Assembly: GCA_026398875.1 (NCBI GenBank)
Contig: JAPLSB010000024.1
Span: 248,001 to 312,000, forward strand
DNA from: Gammaproteobacteria bacterium
GTDB lineage: Bacteria; Pseudomonadota; Gammaproteobacteria; Nevskiales; Nevskiaceae
DNA length: 64,000 nt
Direction: 5' to 3'
Part shown: piece by piece, positions 19,025-28,253 of the stretch
How the letters are laid out: each line of letters begins with the position of its first letter
How positions within the stretch are numbered: the first letter of the stretch is position 1
Position numbers and translations under genes: made by a program
The notes under the pieces: generated by a model
Databases searched by the model: none
What the model saw: the letters and a program-made list of their open reading frames with translations, nothing else
Told to the model about the DNA's origin: nothing

Positions 19025-20098
19025 ATGCAACCCGGAAGAACCACGCTCTCGAAGTTTCTGATCGAGCAACTGCATGAAGTCGATGACAACGGCCAGCTGG
19101 CCGGCCTGCTGATCGACGTGGCGGCGGCGATGAAATCGATCGCCGCCATGACTGCCAAGGGCGCGCTCGGCGGCTTCCACGGCAACATCGAAGCCACCAA
19201 CATCCAGGGCGAGATCCAGAAGAAGCTCGACGTGCTGTCGAATGACGCGCTGATCGATGCCTGCGAATGGGGCGGCACGCTGGCCGGGATGATCTCCGAG
19301 GAAAACGAGGACCCGATCCGGATTCCACCGGAGTTCAAGCGGGGCCGCTACCTGCTGAACTTCGACCCGCTCGATGGCTCGTCGAACATCGACGTCAATG
19401 TCTCGGTCGGCACCATCTTTTCGGTGCTGGTGCACGACAACGACGCCGAGCCGACCAAGGCCGATTTCCTGCAGATCGGGCGCAAGCAGGTCGCTGCCGG
19501 TTACGCGATCTACGGGCCGGCAACGATGCTGGTGATCACGGTCGGCAAGGGCACCCACGGGTTCACGCTGGATCGGGAAATCGGCAACTTCATCCTGACC
19601 CACGAGAACCTGCTGATTCCCGAGGACACCAGCGAATTCGCGATCAATACCTCGAACGAGCGCTTCTGGGAGCCGCCGGTGTCGCGCTATGTCGAGGAGT
19701 GCAAGGCCGGCAAGACCGGCGTGCGCGGCCGCGACTTCAACATGCGCTGGATCGCGTCGATGGTTGCCGAAGTCCATCGCATCCTGATGCGCGGCGGCGT
19801 CTTCATGTACCCGCGCGACACCAAGGATCCGCAGAAGCCGGGCCGCCTGCGGCTGCTGTACGAAGCCAATCCGGTCGGCTTCATCATCGAGCAGGCCGGT
19901 GGCGCAGCCAGCCATGGCCGCGGACCGATCCTCGATCATCCGGCCGAGTCGCTGCACCAGCGGATCGCGGTGATCTTCGGATCGCGGAACGAGGTCGAGC
20001 GCATCGAGCGCTATCACGCCGAGTTCGATGCCGGCGAGGATCGTCCGTTCATCTCGCCGTTGTTCAGCAATCGCTCGCTGTACCGCTCGGAAGTCTGA
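19025..20098 (+). CDS. cbbF: Fructose-1,6-bisphosphatase class I (Calvin-cycle)
   Basis: The 357-residue enzyme hydrolyses fructose-1,6-bisphosphate (and often sedoheptulose-1,7-bisphosphate) for ribulose-bisphosphate regeneration. The metal-binding [13 protein letters not shown] signature, the upstream acidic EENED stretch and the [18 protein letters not shown] substrate segments identify class I FBPase. Length is normal. It starts ten bases after cbbX; its Shine-Dalgarno is poor (GAGGGCCCC), suggesting coupling to cbbX translation. Phosphoribulokinase follows after 62 bases. Confidence 0.95.
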   Translation: MQPGRTTLSKFLIEQLHEVDDNGQLAGLLIDVAAAMKSIAAMTAKGALGGFHGNIEATNIQGEIQKKLDVLSNDALIDACEWGGTLAGMISEENEDPIRIPPEFKRGRYLLNFDPLDGSSNIDVNVSVGTIFSVLVHDNDAEPTKADFLQIGRKQVAAGYAIYGPATMLVITVGKGTHGFTLDREIGNFILTHENLLIPEDTSEFAINTSNERFWEPPVSRYVEECKAGKTGVRGRDFNMRWIASMVAEVHRILMRGGVFMYPRDTKDPQKPGRLRLLYEANPVGFIIEQAGGAASHGRGPILDHPAESLHQRIAVIFGSRNEVERIERYHAEFDAGEDRPFISPLFSNRSLYRSEV

Positions 20099-20160
20099 GC
20101 CCAAGTCCCACCAGAACAGCCGCCCGCACACCACGAGGCGATCGACACGAGGAGACGCGC

Positions 20161-21033
20161 ATGTCCGTCAAGCATCCGATCATCGCGGTGACCGGCTCAT
20201 CTGGAGCCGGAACGACGACGGTGATGAAAGCGTTCCAGCACATCTTCCGGCGCGAAAAGCTGAAGCCCGGTGTCGTCGAAGGGGATGCCTTCCACCGCTT
20301 CGATCGGCTGGGCATGCGCGCGCGGCTGAAAGAGGAAGAAAGCCAGGGCAACACGCACTTCAGCCACTTCGGCCCGGAAGCCAACCTGATCGAGGAACTC
20401 GAGAAGCTGTTCCGCAGCTATGGCAAGAGCGGCACCGGCAAGATCCGTCACTACCTGCACGATGCCGACGAGGCCGCGCCGTACAAGCAGGACCCCGGCA
20501 CGTTCACGCCTTGGGTCGATCTTCCGGACAACACCGACCTGCTGTTCTACGAAGGCCTGCATGGCGGCTATGCCGACGAAAAGCACAACATCGCCGCCCA
20601 GGTCGATCTGCTGGTCGGCGTGGTGCCGATCATCAATCTCGAATGGATCCAGAAGCTGCACCGCGACAAGAACATGCGCGGTTACTCGCAGGAAGCGGTT
20701 GTCGACACGATCCTCCGGCGCATGCCGGACTACATCAACCACCTGTGCCCGCAGTTCTCGCGCACCCACGTGAACTTCCAGCGCGTGCCCACGGTGGACA
20801 CCTCCAACCCGTTCATTGCACGCGATATTCCGACCGCCGACGAGTCGATGCTGGTGATTCGTTTCGCCGACCCGAAGGGCATCGACTTCCAGTACCTGCT
20901 GAGCATGCTGCACGGTTCGATGATGACCCGGCCAAACAACATCGTCTGCCCGGGTGGCAAAATGTCGCTCGCGATGCAGATGATCTTCACGCCGATGATC
21001 CTGCGTCTGATGGACAAGAAGCGCCGCGCCTGA
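20161..21033 (+). CDS. cbbP: Phosphoribulokinase
   Basis: The 290-residue bacterial-type enzyme phosphorylates ribulose-5-phosphate to the RuBisCO substrate. It has the P-loop GSSGAGTTTV at residues ~12-21, followed by the EGDAFHRFDR segment with the catalytic Asp, and the LLFYEGLHGGY block. The ATG at 20161 has an excellent ACGAGGAGA site upstream. Together with CbbL it marks a functional Calvin cycle rather than a RuBisCO-like salvage route. A striking inverted repeat separates it from the transketolase gene. Confidence 0.97.
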   Translation: MSVKHPIIAVTGSSGAGTTTVMKAFQHIFRREKLKPGVVEGDAFHRFDRLGMRARLKEEESQGNTHFSHFGPEANLIEELEKLFRSYGKSGTGKIRHYLHDADEAAPYKQDPGTFTPWVDLPDNTDLLFYEGLHGGYADEKHNIAAQVDLLVGVVPIINLEWIQKLHRDKNMRGYSQEAVVDTILRRMPDYINHLCPQFSRTHVNFQRVPTVDTSNPFIARDIPTADESMLVIRFADPKGIDFQYLLSMLHGSMMTRPNNIVCPGGKMSLAMQMIFTPMILRLMDKKRRA

Positions 21034-21064
21034 CCGGGCGGCCCACCCCAACAACATTCCTCAT

Positions 21065-21144
21065 GCAGAGAACGCGAAGCGCGCAGAGAACAGCCAGACC
21101 GGAAGTGTTGTTGCCGTTCTCTGCGTCCTTTGCGTTCTCTGCGT
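21065..21144. repeat. Long imperfect inverted repeat between cbbP and cbbT
   Basis: The left arm (about 21065-21091) and the right arm (about 21115-21144) are nearly perfect inverted copies. Each arm itself contains two copies of a GCAGAGAAC-type unit (as GTTCTCTGC on the right). The arms are separated by ~24 bases. The layout resembles dispersed intergenic REP/BIME-like elements of proteobacteria and could also fold as an mRNA-processing hairpin within the operon. Confidence 0.75.
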
Positions 21145-21174
21145 GAGATCGCTTTTTTCAAGCCCAAACAAGTC

Positions 21175-23226
21175 ATGACCGCCCCACTGAACGCCGCCGC
21201 CCGTCGCCGTCTGGCCAACGCCATCCGCTTTCTCGCCATCGACGGCGTGGAAGCCGCGAAGTCCGGCCACCCCGGCATGCCGATGGGCATGGCCGATCTC
21301 ACTGAAGTGCTGTGGCGCGACTACCTGAAGCACTCGCCGAACAACCCGAAGTGGGCTGACCGTGACCGCTTCCTGATTTCCAACGGCCACGGCTCGATGC
21401 TGCATTACGCAGCGCTGAACCTGGCCGGCTACGACCTGCCGATCGAGGAGCTGAAGAAGTTCCGCCAGCTGCACTCGAAGACCGCCGGCCATCCCGAATT
21501 CGCGATCACGCCGGGCGTCGAAACCACCACCGGTCCGCTGGGTCAAGGCATCGCCAACGGCGTTGGCATGGCGCTGGCTGAAAAGCTGCTTGCCGCTCGC
21601 TACAACAAGCCGGGCCACACGATCGTCGACCACCGTACCTTCGTGTTCCTTGGCGACGGCTGCCTGATGGAAGGCGTCAGCCACGAAGTCTGCTCGCTGG
21701 CCGGCGTGTTCGGCTTGAACAAGCTGGTCTGCTACTACGACGACAACGGCATCTCGATCGACGGCCATGTCGAAGGCTGGTTCCGCGACGACACCGCCGC
21801 CCGCTTCAAGGCCTATGGCTGGCACGTGATCGGCCCGATCGATGGCCACGACGTGGCAGCCATCGACGCAGCAACGAAGGAAGCACTGGCCCAGACCGCC
21901 AAGCCGACGCTGATCATCGCCCGCACCCAGATCGGCTGGGGCTCGCCGAACAAGGTCGGCACCGAGGAGGTTCACGGCGCGGCACTCGGTGCCGCCGAAG
22001 TCGCTGCCACCCGTGCCGCGCTCGACTGGAACTATGGCCCGTTCGAGATTCCCGACGACATCCGCGCCGCCTGGGATGCCCGCGCAGCTGGCGACGCCAA
22101 GGAAGCGGCCTGGAACGCGGCATTCGCTGCCTACAAGACCGCGTTCCCGCATGAAGCGGAAGAGTTCCTGCGCACTCAGCACGGCCTGCTGCCGAAGAAC
22201 TGGCTGGACACCACGAAGGCGCTGCTGGCTTCGGCTCATGGCGTGACGGCGGCGGTCGCCACTCGCAAGTCCTCGCAGGTCGCGCTCGAAGCGCTGGTGC
22301 CCGCGGTGCCGGAACTGCTCGGCGGTTCGGCCGACCTCACCGGCTCCAATCTCACGGCAGCCAAGGCCAGCGCCGCGTTCCACACGGTTGGTGCAACCGG
22401 CAACTACGTCAGCTACGGCGTCCGTGAATTCGGCATGGCGGCGATCATGAACGGCGTGGCGCTGCACGGCGGCTTCATTCCGTACGGCGGCACCTTCGCG
22501 GTGTTCTCCGACTACATGCGCAACGGCATGCGCATGAGCGCGCTGATGAAGCTGCGCGTGATCTACGTGCTGACCCACGATTCGATCGGCCTCGGCGAAG
22601 ACGGCCCGACCCACCAGCCGGTCGAGCATGCCGCGAGCCTGCGCGCGATTCCGAACCTGGACGTCTGGCGGCCTTGCGATGCACTGGAAACGGCGGTGGC
22701 CTGGAAGGCCTCGATCGAACGCCACGACGGCCCGGCGGCGCTGCTGCTGTCGCGCCAGAACCTGGCCCAGCAGAAGCATGGCGACGGCGCCGAAGCGCTG
22801 ATCGAGCGCGGCGGCTATGTGCTGGCCGAATCGGAACTGCCGATCAACGTGATCCTCATCGCCACCGGCTCGGAAGTGACGCTGGCGGTGCAGGCCCAGG
22901 CCAGCCTCGCCGCGCTCGGTATCGGCGCGCGCGTGGTGTCGATGCCGTCGACCGACGTCTTTGATCGTCAGGACGCCGCCTACAAGGCCGAGGTTCTGCC
23001 ACGCGGCCTGCCACGGGTCGCGGTTGAAGCCGGCACGGCTGACGGCTGGTACAAGTACATCGGCCTCGACGGCGGCTTCGTCGGCATGTCCAGCTTCGGC
23101 GAATCGGCCCCGGCGCCGGCGCTTTACGAGTACTTCGGCATCACCGCTGCGGCGGTCGTCAAGGCGGCGCAGCAGGTGGTCGAAACCACGACCGCGCCGG
23201 CGATCATCGAACGGTCGAGCAACTGA
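21175..23226 (+). CDS. cbbT: Transketolase
   Basis: The 683-residue thiamine-diphosphate enzyme transfers two-carbon units in Calvin-cycle regeneration and the pentose phosphate pathway. Recognisable segments include [25 protein letters not shown], the ThDP-binding [12 protein letters not shown] with the FLGDG/DDN metal site, and [14 protein letters not shown]. Length is usual. The ATG at 21175 is preferred over an upstream GTG inside the repeat. The Shine-Dalgarno is weak. It lies between the inverted repeat and the phosphatase gene, five bases before the next ATG. Confidence 0.96.
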   Translation: MTAPLNAAARRRLANAIRFLAIDGVEAAKSGHPGMPMGMADLTEVLWRDYLKHSPNNPKWADRDRFLISNGHGSMLHYAALNLAGYDLPIEELKKFRQLHSKTAGHPEFAITPGVETTTGPLGQGIANGVGMALAEKLLAARYNKPGHTIVDHRTFVFLGDGCLMEGVSHEVCSLAGVFGLNKLVCYYDDNGISIDGHVEGWFRDDTAARFKAYGWHVIGPIDGHDVAAIDAATKEALAQTAKPTLIIARTQIGWGSPNKVGTEEVHGAALGAAEVAATRAALDWNYGPFEIPDDIRAAWDARAAGDAKEAAWNAAFAAYKTAFPHEAEEFLRTQHGLLPKNWLDTTKALLASAHGVTAAVATRKSSQVALEALVPAVPELLGGSADLTGSNLTAAKASAAFHTVGATGNYVSYGVREFGMAAIMNGVALHGGFIPYGGTFAVFSDYMRNGMRMSALMKLRVIYVLTHDSIGLGEDGPTHQPVEHAASLRAIPNLDVWRPCDALETAVAWKASIERHDGPAALLLSRQNLAQQKHGDGAEALIERGGYVLAESELPINVILIATGSEVTLAVQAQASLAALGIGARVVSMPSTDVFDRQDAAYKAEVLPRGLPRVAVEAGTADGWYKYIGLDGGFVGMSSFGESAPAPALYEYFGITAAAVVKAAQQVVETTTAPAIIERSSN

Positions 23227-23231
23227 AGCGC

Positions 23232-23954
23232 ATGAGCCGCCCGTTCGACGCCGTGCTGTTCGATCTGGACGGCACACTGCTCGAAACCGCGCCGGAAATC
23301 GGCGCGGCGGTCAGTCTGGCGATCGCCGAACAGGGGCTGCCGCCGGTCGACATCGCCGGCGTGCGCTTTTTCATCGGCCACGGCGTGCGCCAGACGATCG
23401 CCAAGGCCTATGACACAGTGGCGCCACCAGGCACTACCGCCACAAAGCGCGATGCTGACATCGACGCGGCACTGCTCCGCTTCGAGCATCACTACGCTCG
23501 GCTGGCGCCGCAAAGCCAGCCGTTCGCCGACACAGTGTCGACCTTGCGCACGCTGCGGGCGCTCGGCGTGAAGTGCGCCATCGTGTCGAACAAGGAAACC
23601 CGCTTCGTCGAACAGTTGCTGGCCGGCGGGCCGCTGCCAGCGCTGATCGACCTGCTGGTCTGCGGCGACACGCTGGCCAGGAAGAAGCCGGACGCCGCCC
23701 CGATCCTGTACGCGCTGGAAAAGTTCGGTACCGCCGCGGCGCGGACCTTGATGGTCGGCGACTCGTCGATCGACGTCGCCTGCGCCCGCAATGCCGGCGT
23801 CCCGGTATGGATGGTGCCGTATGGCTACAACGGCGGCGAACCGGCCGAGCTGGCCGGTGCCGACCGGGTGATTCCAACCCTGACCGAAGTCGCACTCGCC
23901 TGTTCCGGCACGGTGTCTGCGTCGGTTACCCTAAGTGGCGGTGTCAAAAGCTGA
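23232..23954 (+). CDS. cbbZ: Phosphoglycolate phosphatase (HAD family)
   Basis: The 240-residue HAD hydrolase removes phosphate from 2-phosphoglycolate made by RuBisCO oxygenation. Motif I FDLDGTLLET, motif II SNKE and motif III/IV VGDSSIDV (with KKPD upstream) are all present. The cap region FFIGHGVRQ resembles Gph/CbbZ. It follows cbbT by five bases and is embedded in the cbb operon, which supports the CbbZ assignment over a generic sugar phosphatase. Confidence 0.93.
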   Translation: MSRPFDAVLFDLDGTLLETAPEIGAAVSLAIAEQGLPPVDIAGVRFFIGHGVRQTIAKAYDTVAPPGTTATKRDADIDAALLRFEHHYARLAPQSQPFADTVSTLRTLRALGVKCAIVSNKETRFVEQLLAGGPLPALIDLLVCGDTLARKKPDAAPILYALEKFGTAAARTLMVGDSSIDVACARNAGVPVWMVPYGYNGGEPAELAGADRVIPTLTEVALACSGTVSASVTLSGGVKS

Positions 23955-24000
23955 TATCAGCCTAGCGCCGCCCCCAACAAACCCAAAGAGATTGAATTCA

Positions 24001-25064
24001 TGGCACTGATTTCCCTGCGCCAATTGCTGGACCATGCGGCCGAGCACGGCTACGGCCTGCCCGCGTTCAACGTCAACAACATGGAGCAGGTCTCCGCGAT
24101 CATGCAGGCCGCAGACGCCTGCGACAGCCCGGTGATCCTTCAGGCCTCCGCCGGCGCTCGCAAGTACGCCGGCGAACCGTTCCTGCGCCACCTGATCGAA
24201 GCGGCCATCGAGTCGTACCCGCACATCCCGATCTGCATGCACCAGGACCACGGCGCCAGCCCGGCCTCGTGCCAGGCCTCGATCCGCTCGGGCTTTTCGA
24301 GCGTGATGATGGACGGCTCGCTGAAGGAAGATCAGAAGACCCCGGCCGAGTACGACTACAACGTCCGCGTCACCGCGCGGGTTGTCGAAATGGCACATGC
24401 CGTCGGCGTGTCGGTCGAAGGCGAGTTGGGCTGCCTGGGTTCGCTCGAAACCGGCACCGCCGGTGAGGAGGACGGCGTCGGTGCAGAAGGCGTGCTCGAT
24501 CATTCGCAGCTGCTGACCGATCCGAACGAAGCCGCCGAGTTCGTCAAGGCCACCGGCGTCGATGCGCTGGCCATTGCCATCGGCACCAGCCACGGCGCCT
24601 ACAAGTTCACCCGTCCGCCGACCGGCGACGTGCTGGCAATCAGCCAGATCAAGGCGATCCACGCCCGCATTCCGAACACCCATCTGGTGATGCACGGCTC
24701 GTCGAGCGTGCCGCAGGAATGGCTGGAGATCATTCGCAAGTACGGCGGCAACATCAAGGAAACCTACGGCGTGCCAGTCGAGGAAATCCGCGAAGGCATC
24801 AAGCACGGCGTGCGCAAGATCAACATCGACACCGACATCCGTCTGGCGATGACCGGCGCGATCCGCCGCTACCTTGGCGACAAGCCGGAAGAATTCGATC
24901 CGCGCGGCTACTTGAAGGTCGCCACCGCTGCTGCAAAGGACATCTGCCAGCTGCGCTTCGAAGCATTCGAGAGCGCCGGCAAGGCCTCGAAGATCAAGGT
25001 CGTGCATCTGGACAAGATGGCCAGCCGCTACGCCAAGGGCGAGTTGAATCCAGTCGTCAACTGA
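24001..25064 (+). CDS. cbbA: Fructose-bisphosphate aldolase class II
   Basis: The 354-residue zinc-dependent aldolase condenses triose phosphates to fructose-1,6-bisphosphate (and sedoheptulose bisphosphate) in the Calvin cycle. It has the zinc-ligand motif HQDHG, the [12 protein letters not shown] block and the GSSSVPQEW and KINIDTDIR segments of the CbbA-type subgroup. It is the last gene of the operon: a terminator starts 27 bases after its stop. Confidence 0.96.
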
Positions 25065-25091
25065 TCGCTTCGCTTTATCGCTGATTGAAGA

Positions 25092-25124
25092 GCCGCCCGG
25101 TTGAAGAACCGGGCGGCTTTTTTA
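25092..25124 (+). terminator. Rho-independent terminator of the cbb operon
   Basis: An 11-bp perfect GC-rich stem (25092-25102 with 25107-25117), a GAAG tetraloop and a following T-run end the cbb operon. Confidence 0.95.
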
Positions 25125-25292
25125 TTTCTTCAATAGCTCGCATTCAATCGCTTCATCAGCAACTCGCTAGCCGGGCTCGACGCGCCCAAGTGCCGCCCGC
25201 TTCACGACCTAAGACGCTCGGAAAGCTGACCCTTACCATCAAGCATTGCCAAATCTCGGAAATCAAATCACCAAGCTCGCAGCGGAGCATCC
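25125..25292. other. Start of an AT-richer island; no gene seen
   Basis: Base composition drops compared with the operon to the left. No gene or known repeat was recognised. A promoter for the signal-peptide ORF at 25293 may be here. Confidence 0.4.
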
Positions 25293-25433
25293 ATGCCGAA
25301 AGCAACTCACCGATTGCCAGCAGCATTTTCATTCTTGTTGTTGGTTTCGCTACCCGTTTCCACGGATCAGACAGGCATTTTTAGCCCATCTGACAAAGAT
25401 CATCGAGCAGTTGGGGGGATTAGAGCGTCGTAA
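25293..25433 (+). CDS. 46-residue ORF encoding a signal peptide, in frame with the TonB-C-like gene
   Basis: The ATG at 25293 opens a 46-residue frame starting MPKATHRLPAAFSFLLLVSL, a credible Sec signal peptide, ending in TAA at 25431-25433. The same frame continues after the stop into the TonB-C-like gene at 25443, whose first ATG is only ten bases after the TAA. This suggests a single secreted or anchored protein interrupted by a nonsense codon. Alternatives are a genuinely separate short exported peptide or stop read-through. It is too short for family recognition. Confidence 0.5.
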   Translation: MPKATHRLPAAFSFLLLVSLPVSTDQTGIFSPSDKDHRAVGGIRAS

Positions 25434-25442
25434 GGATCCGAT

Positions 25443-26009
25443 ATGTTGAATCCCGTTTATCGCCATGGGACTACTGAAAACTCAGAACAAAAAAGCACTT
25501 CGGTTGATTCGACGATATGGTATCTATACGCCTCACTGGAAGAGCATGATGACAATCCAGATCAATCACAAAGCGAAGTCACCGAAGCTCTAGAGAGATC
25601 TCTGGAGATAAACTTTCTGGATACAGAAAATAAAACAAACGACTCCACAACCGGGGTTCCTGACGAACAACGAGAACACAAAAAGGTCAATGTTCAAAGC
25701 AGTACTGATGAGAAAATCTCATATTATGAGGAACTACAAGGCTTGATCGTTCAGAATGTCACTTATCCTGAGCGCGCGTATAGAAATAACATTCAAGGAA
25801 CCTGCATCGTCTTTATCAAGATCTTGCGAACAGGTAATTTGATCAGCTACGAATTAAGCAAGAGCGCAGGTTCGGCTGTTTTGGATGCAGAGTGTCGGGC
25901 AACTATTGAACGCATCGGAAAATTCCCTCCAGTTTCACCCAGTACACCTGAAAAATTCACGGAGTTCCAAGTCTCCATTCCGATCACTTTCGACATGGGT
26001 CGTCATTGA
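25443..26009 (+). pseudogene. TonB C-terminal-domain-like protein, possibly the 3' part of a disrupted gene
   Basis: The 188-residue product has an acidic, polar first ~90 residues and then a TonB-C domain: TYPERAYRNNIQGTCIVFIK, the GNLISYELSKSAGSAVLDAEC block and the final PVSPSTPE...PITF strand. TonB-C domains contact the outer-membrane receptor TonB box. No N-terminal membrane anchor exists in this frame, but a signal-like segment lies upstream in the same frame behind a TAA (25293-25433), so the gene may be a pseudogene. AT content is clearly higher than in neighbouring genes, suggesting recent acquisition. If translated alone the protein would be cytosolic and unlikely to work as a TonB. 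Confidence 0.6.
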
Positions 26010-26453
26010 TCAGAACCTACATTTTTTCTTTTAAAGAATTATTGACAGCGGGGCCAAGCCTGACGTCAGTTAGTGAGGTCGTATCCGGGATCTACGTCGT
26101 CCGGATCTCGCGCTGCTCTAACCAAGCGACCATGGGCTGGTCGATGCCCTGCGCCGGTTGCACGCTCGGACTGCGTCAAGCGTGCCAACGACCGGCGATC
26201 CATGACCCGGTGCTCGACCGGAATGTGTGTCGTTCGAGTTCGCGGCAAGTAACGCTGCCGACAGAGCAGCCGGGGTAGAGCGCAGCGAAATCCGTGACAC
26301 GGCAAGCCCAGCATCGGCGTCGCACCGAATTTCGCACTGCGCTTTCCAGGGGACATCGCTGACAGTGGGAACCTGAATCCGACACGTCGCGAGTTCCGGA
26401 CCTCGGCCGGCGGGCCGCCTCGTCGGACAGAAAGTCCGTAAAGCGTCAGAAAA
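26010..26453. other. Non-coding stretch with a putative intergenic repeat relic
   Basis: Frames here lack family features on either strand. The segment around 26265-26310, read on the minus strand, contains CACGGATTTCGCTGCGCTC and then CCCCGGCTG, resembling the CGGATT-CGCTGCGCTC dispersed repeat found between genes in many proteobacteria. It may be a remnant of a mobile or repeated element next to the acquired TonB-C gene. Identification is from memory of the pattern only. Confidence 0.35.
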
Positions 26454-26481
26454 TTGACATCTCCAGCTTTTTGGCTACTAT
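26454..26481 (+). promoter_or_regulatory. Sigma-70 promoter of the M23 peptidase gene
   Basis: TTGACA (26454-26459) and TACTAT (26476-26481) are 16 bases apart and lie 65 bases before the M23 ATG. This is the best sigma-70 match noticed in the window. Confidence 0.75.
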
Positions 26482-26490
26482 GCTGCTCCG

Positions 26491-26514
26491 CAACATGATT
26501 CGTATGTCATGTTG
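26491..26514. promoter_or_regulatory. Perfect inverted repeat just downstream of the -10 element
   Basis: CAACATGA (26491-26498) and TCATGTTG (26507-26514) are perfect 8-bp inverted copies around an 8-base centre, placed at the expected start of the transcript. It could be a repressor operator or a 5' mRNA hairpin. Confidence 0.5.
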
Positions 26515-26545
26515 ACGAGTAAATCATTTGTAGCCGGACGATGCC

Positions 26546-27253
26546 ATGCGCAAGTTGCTGACGAAGATTGGGTTCTCACTGGCCACCGCCGTGGTTGGAC
26601 TGACGCTGTCGCAGTCCGCGATGGCGCTGGACCTTGGCATTGCTCTGCCTGCTGGCGCTGAAGTCGCCATGGCCGCTCGCCTTTCGAACACGCTGGGCTC
26701 GGCGGCGTATCCGAAGATCACGCCGCCGGTGCACGGCGCGCCGATCACGTCGGCGTTTGGCTGGCGCCGGCACCCGATTTTCAAGCGCATGCGCTTCCAT
26801 GGCGGCATCGATTTCGGCGCGCGCACCGGCACGCCGGTCCATGCCGCAGCGGCAGGCACGGTCGTGAAGGTTGCACGCACCAAGGATCGCGGCCGCTATG
26901 TGGTGGTGCGTCACTCGAACCTGTTCGAGACCGGCTATTCGCATCTAGCCACAATCAAGCCGGGTATCAAGGTCGGCACCCAGGTAAAGGCGGACGAGGT
27001 GATCGGCACGGTTGGTACCTCCGGTCGCTCGACCGGCCCGCACCTCGACTTCGAGGCCTTCATCGATTCAAACCGCGTCGATCCGGCTCCGATGCTGATC
27101 AAGGCCGTGATCACGGCGGAGGTGACGCCCGCAGAGTCGCTGCAACTGGTCATGACCCAGACACTGTCTGCTGCTACGGACATCCGCACGGCGACCCTCG
27201 TGCCGGTGCAGCTCGAGGCCTCGACCGAAGCTCTCAGCGACCGTCCGGTGTGA
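26546..27253 (+). CDS. Exported M23-family (LytM-like) peptidase with an altered HxH motif
   Basis: The 235-residue protein has a signal peptide (residues 1-28, SAMA) and one M23 domain starting FGWRRHPIFKRMRFHGGIDF, which contains the HxxxD zinc ligands. SHLATIKPG is the usual central strand. The closing motif, normally HLHFE, reads GPHLDFE: the catalytic-type His remains but the second zinc-ligand His is Asp. The protein is therefore either a peptidoglycan endopeptidase with an Asp ligand or an inactive amidase-activator-like factor. It is monocistronic with its own sigma-70 promoter and a palindrome. Confidence 0.83.
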   Translation: MRKLLTKIGFSLATAVVGLTLSQSAMALDLGIALPAGAEVAMAARLSNTLGSAAYPKITPPVHGAPITSAFGWRRHPIFKRMRFHGGIDFGARTGTPVHAAAAGTVVKVARTKDRGRYVVVRHSNLFETGYSHLATIKPGIKVGTQVKADEVIGTVGTSGRSTGPHLDFEAFIDSNRVDPAPMLIKAVITAEVTPAESLQLVMTQTLSAATDIRTATLVPVQLEASTEALSDRPV

Positions 27254-27373
27254 GCCCCGCCCATGTCGCGCCGCCGATCGAGTCGGCGAGCGGAGACCCG
27301 AAGCAGAAGCCTCGGCTATCGAGCAAGGCGCGTGTGGACCCGTAGTACTACCCTCAGCCCCTCGGCACGAACC

Positions 27374-27655
27374 TCAATCCCCGTCCTCATTCTCCTGCGC
27401 CAGCAGTGACTTGAGATGGTAGGCATTGACGTCGAAATCCCGGTCATCCGATGCCGCGGCAAGCATCTGAGGCGCAAGGCGGGCGCGTTCTTCTTCGATT
27501 TCGGCGCGCGTGAAGCCCGCATCGGCAGCCTCGGCAACCAACTTGTCCATCAGGCGCTTCGCGCGGGCGGCGTAGGTTTCGATATCGGGGTTGGCGCCGG
27601 GCGGGATGTTGTCCTCGATCCAGGTTCCGGCCCATCTCAGGAAGCGATTGCTCAT
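27374..27655 (-). CDS. Small soluble protein, possibly DUF768-like
   Basis: The 93-residue product starts with MSNRFLRWAGTWIEDNIPP and is acidic and predicted helical, with a central AKRLMDKLVAEAADAGFTRA helix and an EIEEERARLAP segment. The combination of a W-x-x-N-x-P N-terminus and an A-G-(x)n-EIEE helix recalls small DUF768-type proteins known mainly from rhizobia, but this is only a resemblance. The ATG at 27655 is chosen over an upstream frame start. It is transcribed opposite to its neighbours with no obvious partner. Confidence 0.55.
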   Translation of the reverse strand: MSNRFLRWAGTWIEDNIPPGANPDIETYAARAKRLMDKLVAEAADAGFTRAEIEEERARLAPQMLAAASDDRDFDVNAYHLKSLLAQENEDGD

Positions 27656-27926
27656 GTCTGCCCGCCCTGCGTCGACTGGGGTGTCGATGCTGAAAGGCGT
27701 GCGGCACACGAACCAAGCCATCGACGAGACCGCAGCTTAGTCGATGCCTCGCTCCGTCGGAATCGCCTCGATTCCCTGGTGCATGTCGACATCCACTGTC
27801 CCGCTTCCGTGACAGCACATGACAGGGGCTCGTCCGCCATCGGCCGAATACGGCGCACAAACAAGGGCTTGATCGCTATTCTGCGGGTCTCATCTCACGG
27901 CACGTTTACTGCTCTCCGCGCCGACC

Positions 27927-28253
27927 ATGCCGACACCCCGCCTTCGCTTCTCCGCCAGCTTGCTTGTCGCCGGCCTCATTGCGGCAGCGCCTGCACTGGC
28001 GACGCCATCGGCCATATCGGCGAAACGGCTGTCGCCGCTGGCGCTGTCCTGTCAGGGCTGCCACCAGCCGGCGGTGAATGCGGCGTCGATGCCATCGCTG
28101 GCCGGCTATTCAGCAGCGCGAATCGCAGCCAGCCTGCGGGCGGCGCGTGAAGCACCCGAGCCGGGCTCGATCATGGCGCGGTTCGCGAAAGCGCTGACCG
28201 ATACTGAAATCGACGCGCTGGCGGCCGAACTCGGAACATCCGCCGCGCGATGA
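27927..28253 (+). CDS. fccA: Cytochrome c subunit of flavocytochrome c sulfide dehydrogenase
   Basis: The 108-residue exported protein has a signal peptide (to about ALAT) and one heme site CQGCH, with a likely axial Met in the ASMPSLAG segment. It is a single-heme c-type subunit that passes electrons from the FccB flavoprotein to the respiratory chain. Its stop overlaps the fccB start (ATGA), so the two are translationally coupled. Small monoheme FccA variants are common outside purple sulfur bacteria. Confidence 0.85.
   Translation: MPTPRLRFSASLLVAGLIAAAPALATPSAISAKRLSPLALSCQGCHQPAVNAASMPSLAGYSAARIAASLRAAREAPEPGSIMARFAKALTDTEIDALAAELGTSAAR

Noticed and set aside
21061-23277. 738-residue minus-strand frame opposite transketolase
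   Set aside because: Mirror of the high-GC transketolase gene, His/Arg/Asp-rich with no family features.
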